The notes under the pieces are model-generated. The model was not told the origin of the DNA. It saw nothing but the letters and a program-made list of their open reading frames with translations, and made no database searches. Below are positions 60,570-64,000 of a stretch of DNA of 64,000 nt, piece by piece. Made by a program: the position numbers and the translations under genes. Every line of letters starts with the position of its first letter. Positions within the stretch are counted from its first letter, which is position 1. The stretch is from Candidatus Aquicultor sp. (lineage in GTDB: Bacteria; Actinomycetota; Aquicultoria; Aquicultorales; Aquicultoraceae): the NCBI GenBank assembly GCA_036504445.1, contig DASXVE010000020.1:32183-96182 (forward strand), in the 5' to 3' direction.

Positions 60570-61997
60570 GTGGATGGATTCTTAGGAATAAACATCGCTA
60601 GAAAAGCGTTAGAGACGAGCCAGTACGGTCTTGATACCACGGCTCATAATATCGCCAATGCCAATACCCCGGGCTACAGCAAGCAGCGGGTAATTCTCGG
60701 TACGACCGAGCCATTTCCCGCACCGGCCTATAACCGGCCCATGCTGCAGGGCATGCTGGGTACCGGCGTTCAGGTGAAATCGATCGAACGTGTCCGCGAT
60801 AGCTATTTCGACGGCCAGATTCGAAAAGAAAATCAATCCCAGGGATACTGGGAGACAAAAGATAACACGCTCAAACAAATCGAGACTATTGTCAATGAGC
60901 CTTCGGACTCGAGTCTGCAGAACCTAATGAGCGAGTTCTGGAACTCTTGGCAGACGTTAAGCAAGAACACCGAGAGCAGATCCGCGCGCTCAAGTATGCT
61001 TGAGAACGGCAGGATGCTTGCAACGGCGTTCAACCAACTAAATAGTAAACTCAGCAGTCTGCGCGACAACCTTAACGACCAAGTAAGCACAACTGTAAGT
61101 GAGGTTAACGATATAGCCAAGCGTTTGGCCGAACTTAACCATAACATTCTCGAGACCAAATCATTCGGCGTTCAGCCGAACGACGCAATGGATGAGCGCG
61201 ATATGTTGATCGATCAACTCTCGAAGATCATGGACATACAGGTTACCGATCTAAGTAACAGTGTAACCGTTGTCACCGTAGGCGGCAGTCAACTCGTTAC
61301 CGGCTACGGTTACAATGAGCTTGAGGTTGTTCCTAACGGGGCCAACAACGGCTACTACGATATCAAGTGGAAAGTCAACAACGCGGCTTTGAACGTCAAT
61401 GGCGGCGACCTTAAATCACTTCTCGATTCCCGTGACACGCTTGTGCCGGGCTACCGAGCGGAACTCGATACCTTAGCGAATGAACTTGTAACACAGGTTA
61501 ATGCAGTTCATAACACTGGCTACGGTCTAGATGGTGTGACCGGGTACGATTTCTTTACCGGAACAAGTGCCATAACAATCGCACTTAGTACCGACGTCGA
61601 CAACAACCCGGGTCATATTGCTGCCGCAGGTACAGCACCCGTGGCGCCGGCAACCACCCCGGCACCGGGAGACAATGCGGTTGCCCTTAAGTTGGCACAG
61701 ATGAAAGACACAAAGTTTGCGATCGGGGTTCCCCCAACAACCGGGACGCTCGATGATTACTATCGCTCGTTTGTCGCAAATCTGGGCATCAATTCCCAGG
61801 AATCCGGAAGAATGGTGGAAAACGGTCAATCGTACGTCGACCTTATCGAACAGCACCGCCAGTCGGTTTCCGGCGTTTCACTCGACGAGGAAGCGACTAA
61901 TATGGTTAAGTTTCAACGCGCCTATGAAGCAGCAGCACGTATAATCAGTGTTTTTGATCAAATGCTCGACACGCTTATTAATCAGATGGGAAGGTAG
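60570..61997 (+). CDS. flgK: Flagellar hook-associated protein 1
   Basis: A 475-residue FlgK with GLDTTAHNIANANTPGYSKQ at the N-terminus, the helical domain around residues 100-200, and the C-terminus GVSLDEEATNMVKFQRAYEA followed by ARIISVFDQMLDTLI. It forms the first hook-filament junction ring. Start GTG 60570 with AGAGAGGTG upstream. A Pro/Ala-rich loop (APVAPATTPAPGD, about 356-368) lies in the variable domain. Confidence 0.95.
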   Translation: MDGFLGINIARKALETSQYGLDTTAHNIANANTPGYSKQRVILGTTEPFPAPAYNRPMLQGMLGTGVQVKSIERVRDSYFDGQIRKENQSQGYWETKDNTLKQIETIVNEPSDSSLQNLMSEFWNSWQTLSKNTESRSARSSMLENGRMLATAFNQLNSKLSSLRDNLNDQVSTTVSEVNDIAKRLAELNHNILETKSFGVQPNDAMDERDMLIDQLSKIMDIQVTDLSNSVTVVTVGGSQLVTGYGYNELEVVPNGANNGYYDIKWKVNNAALNVNGGDLKSLLDSRDTLVPGYRAELDTLANELVTQVNAVHNTGYGLDGVTGYDFFTGTSAITIALSTDVDNNPGHIAAAGTAPVAPATTPAPGDNAVALKLAQMKDTKFAIGVPPTTGTLDDYYRSFVANLGINSQESGRMVENGQSYVDLIEQHRQSVSGVSLDEEATNMVKFQRAYEAAARIISVFDQMLDTLINQMGR

Positions 61998-62006
61998 GTG
62001 ACATAG

Positions 62007-62933
62007 ATGCGAATAACACCAAATATGCTCATGAACAGGATGTTAGGGGATGTATCCTCGACATATAATCGCCTTAGTAAATATCAGACCCAGTTATCGT
62101 CCGGCAAGCGTTACGAGCGTCCTTCCGATAACCCGATTTCCGTAAAACAGGGTCTTAATGTACGCTCTACGATGGCTAGCATCGACCAGTATGTAAGCAA
62201 TATCGATAGTGCGCTCTCATGGAACAAAACCGCCGAAACGGCATATACCAGTGCCACCGATCTTTTGCAGCGCGCAAAGGAACTCGCGGTCAAGGGCGCA
62301 AACGGTAACTACCCTGCAAGCGACATGATAATCATAGGGAAAGAGGTCGACCAGATACTAGCTGATATGGTAAGCCTCGGTAATGCCCAATATGATGGGC
62401 GGTATATCTTTGCCGGCACACAAACCACAACAAAGCCGTTTACCTATGTTCCTGAGGTAGCAGGCCCTCCTATTGTTCCGGCTAGCGTTACCTATAACGG
62501 TAATTCGGGAACCATGAGCTACGAGATAGAGAAAGGCGTTACCATACCGGTTAATATTCCTGGTAACATAGCATTCAAAGGTTCGGCAGATCCTGCCAAC
62601 GACAGCGCATATAAGGTACTTATAGACCTTAGAGATCACTTAAATCTGGGCGATCATGCTGCCGTTTCAAACGACACAAGCCAAATAGATCTCGCGATGA
62701 ACAACATGTCTGACGCGGTGACGTCGATCGGAGCAAGCGTAAATAGACTTGAGCTTGTTCGAGACAGGCAGGATCAAGAACAGCTTAATTTAAAGAGTAT
62801 GCTGAGCGACTTAGAGGATGTAGATTTCGCGGATATTGTTACCAGAATAAAGAATGAAGAAACCGCATACCAAGCGGCACTTACGGCCGGCAGCATGTCG
62901 ATCCAGACATCGCTGATGGATTTCCTGAAATAG
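62007..62933 (+). CDS. flgL: Flagellar hook-associated protein 3
   Basis: A 308-residue flagellin-fold protein with the N-terminal FlgL signature SKYQTQLSSGKRYERPSDNP, RAKELAVKGANG, and the C-terminus VDFADIVTRIKNEETAYQAA. It forms the second junction ring, between hook and filament. AGGTGAC precedes the ATG; nine bases separate it from flgK. Confidence 0.95.
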   Translation: MRITPNMLMNRMLGDVSSTYNRLSKYQTQLSSGKRYERPSDNPISVKQGLNVRSTMASIDQYVSNIDSALSWNKTAETAYTSATDLLQRAKELAVKGANGNYPASDMIIIGKEVDQILADMVSLGNAQYDGRYIFAGTQTTTKPFTYVPEVAGPPIVPASVTYNGNSGTMSYEIEKGVTIPVNIPGNIAFKGSADPANDSAYKVLIDLRDHLNLGDHAAVSNDTSQIDLAMNNMSDAVTSIGASVNRLELVRDRQDQEQLNLKSMLSDLEDVDFADIVTRIKNEETAYQAALTAGSMSIQTSLMDFLK

Positions 62934-63014
62934 ATTAAACGCCTCAATAAAAGAATGTGGCCCTTGAGCACAATAGAGCAATCGGTTAGTTTTAGAAAAG
63001 GAAGGAGTGGGAGG

Positions 63015-63053
63015 TTGCTATACAAGCGTTCAAAGCTTGTAAAAAGCCTCTAG
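63015..63053 (+). CDS. Possible 12-codon leader peptide upstream of fliW
   Basis: TTG at 63015 opens a 12-codon frame (LYKRSKLVKSL after the start) ending in TAG at 63051-63053, seven bases before the fliW ATG. AAGGAG lies seven bases before the TTG. The fliW gene itself has no good Shine-Dalgarno, so coupling through this mini-ORF is possible. ACAAGC/GCTTGT and GAGG/CCTC arms could form a hairpin over the same stretch. Speculative. Confidence 0.3.
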   Translation: MLYKRSKLVKSL

Positions 63054-63059
63054 CATGTC

Positions 63060-63530
63060 ATGATGAGTGTAGAAGCGAAAACCAGGATAGAGTTTAATGC
63101 CACTCGCTTTGGTGTGGTTGAGATCGATGAAGATCAGGTTTTGACGTTTGTTGATGCGATACTCGGTTTTCCCGAGGCTGAGCGGTTCGTTTTAATACCG
63201 CATAAAGAGAGTAGCTCGTTTGCATGGTTGCAATCAGTGGATATCCCGGACCTCGCATTTCTTGTAACCGACCCCTGGCTCTTTTTCAAAAACTATAATC
63301 CCGTAATAACCGAAGCCGAGTTAGAGGGATTGGCTGTGCAGATTGCGGATGAGGATAGTTTCGAAAACATTGTAGTCGTTAGTATATTGACAATCCCAAG
63401 CGAACCGGAAAAAATAACGGCGAATCTTCAGGCGCCGGTAATTATTAATACTGGAAATAATACGGCAAAACAGGTTATTCTACCTACTGAGGAATACACA
63501 ACAAAGCACAAATTGCTGCCAGATTCGTAG
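63060..63530 (+). CDS. fliW: Flagellar assembly factor FliW
   Basis: A 156-residue Fli[34 protein letters not shown], and the region [20 protein letters not shown]. It binds flagellin and CsrA in a partner switch: free FliW sequesters CsrA and allows flagellin translation. It lies nine bases before csrA. The start is ATG 63060 or 63063; no strong ribosome binding site is near, which is unusual in this operon. Confidence 0.95.
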   Translation: MMSVEAKTRIEFNATRFGVVEIDEDQVLTFVDAILGFPEAERFVLIPHKESSSFAWLQSVDIPDLAFLVTDPWLFFKNYNPVITEAELEGLAVQIADEDSFENIVVVSILTIPSEPEKITANLQAPVIINTGNNTAKQVILPTEEYTTKHKLLPDS

Positions 63531-63538
63531 GAGATATC

Positions 63539-63781
63539 ATGCTTGTTCTTACAAGGAAAATAAACGAGCGAATAAATATCGGTAATGATATTGAAGTATT
63601 CATCGTTGAAATTAAAGACGATCACGTGAAGATAGGTATAAAAGCCCCTAAAAACGTCCCTATATACCGTCAGGAGATATATAATGCAATTCTCGAGGAG
63701 AACCAGCTTGCTGCTACCTCGCAGGCGTCCCTCGATAACCTCGGTGACATCCTTCCCAAGATAACCGCCGAGCAGGCTTAA
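63539..63781 (+). CDS. csrA: Carbon storage/translation regulator CsrA
   Basis: An 80-residue CsrA with [20 protein letters not shown] at the start, the conserved VKIGIKAP core and a C-terminal extension (about residues 50-80), as in FliW-associated CsrA of Gram-positive bacteria, whose extended C-terminus contacts FliW. AGGAGAT lies before ATG 63539. It binds GGA motifs; two are present in the leader of the next gene, just before the window edge. Confidence 0.97.
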   Translation: MLVLTRKINERINIGNDIEVFIVEIKDDHVKIGIKAPKNVPIYRQEIYNAILEENQLAATSQASLDNLGDILPKITAEQA

Positions 63782-63844
63782 GTTATTTAATACATAACAA
63801 TTTATCTACTCGGTTACGTTACTAATATTTTTAAATCATTTCTA

Positions 63845-63872
63845 TGCAGAAAACCATCCTATCTGACGATAA
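63845..63872 (+). promoter_or_regulatory. Sigma-28-like promoter for the next gene, probably flagellin
   Basis: TGCAGAAA (63845-63852), 12 bp, GACGATAA (63865-63872): seven of eight matches to GCCGATAA and the same 12-bp spacing as the flgM promoter. It gives a leader of about 120 bases ending in a strong Shine-Dalgarno at 63991. The gene start lies beyond the window. Confidence 0.6.
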
Positions 63873-63954
63873 CTAACTGTAGATACGCTTACCTCTTGTA
63901 GCGAGCATACTTTTCTCGCACCGGCCGGCAGTTAAGGGCTCAGTGCAAGAGGGC

Positions 63955-64000
63955 CTTCAAGGCAAGGATGCCTCGAAGCTAGCAATTTCAAGGAGGAAGA
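63955..64000 (+). promoter_or_regulatory. Two-site CsrA target in a leader RNA
   Basis: CTTC-A-AGGC / GCCT-C-GAAG (63955-63978) forms a hairpin with apical hexaloop AAGGAT (63964-63969), the preferred CsrA presentation. A second GGA lies in the Shine-Dalgarno AGGAGG (63991-63996), 26 bases further. The pair matches the two-site logic known for Bacillus subtilis hag (flagellin), with fliW and csrA immediately upstream here. Confidence 0.75.

Noticed and set aside
1..64000. CRISPR arrays, prophage genes, toxin-antitoxin pairs, tRNA or rRNA genes
   Set aside because: None could be supported anywhere in the window on either strand.

Overview
The window (64 kb, mid-GC) looks like chromosome from a motile, Gram-positive-type bacterium, possibly a deep-branching actinobacterial or Firmicutes-related lineage. 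The evidence is a FliW/CsrA/FlgM/FlgN flagellar block, CheC/CheD/CheX adaptation proteins, a DUF6115 gene beside the flagellar genes, a DUF4012 protein, and a perfect Gram-positive-type SOS box (CGAAC-N4-GTTCG). No tRNA, rRNA or CRISPR array was seen.

Region 1 (1-20250) is a surface-polysaccharide cluster on the + strand: DUF4012 protein, priming sugar-phosphate transferase plus a decayed copy, methyltransferases, a MurJ/Wzx-type flippase, five GT4-like glycosyltransferases (one fused to a methyltransferase), an O-antigen ligase/polymerase-like membrane protein and two radical SAM/SPASM proteins. Many genes overlap by ATGA, GTGA or TTGA, so they form one or a few transcripts that end at a strong 17-bp hairpin at 20211-20249. 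Fragments of holA and of an IS21 istB mark old rearrangements.

Region 2 (20320-34850) is an accessory and regulatory stretch: a Cys-rich secreted protein, a MerR regulator with a MerR-type promoter, an orphan dCache domain, and a two-component system followed by a secreted Gly-rich protein and a MacAB-like efflux operon. The response-regulator gene, the secreted-protein gene and the efflux operon all carry the same promoter layout (an 11-bp-spaced CTnAG direct repeat 10-11 bp upstream of the -10), which suggests one regulon. Next come an orphan response regulator, an EF-hand protein, a small membrane protein behind a LexA box, and small coiled-coil or hydrophilic proteins.

Region 3 (34838-47090, - strand) is a flagellar export/regulatory operon read leftwards: fliO-fliP-fliQ-fliR-flhB-flhA-flhF-flhG-PilZ-membrane protein-fliA-PilZ-hypothetical-DUF6115.

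Region 4 (47282-64000, + strand) is the divergent chemotaxis and late flagellar operon: cheW-MCP-cheW-cheA-cheC-cheD-cheY-cheB-cheR-HDOD-HDOD-cheX-flgF-flgG-flgM-flgN-flgK-flgL-fliW-csrA. Sigma-28-like promoters precede the first cheW, cheX, flgM and the gene just beyond the window. That gene is probably flagellin: its leader carries a hairpin with an AAGGAT hexaloop followed by a GGA-containing Shine-Dalgarno, the arrangement expected for CsrA control. A structured intergenic RNA candidate lies between flgF and flgG.
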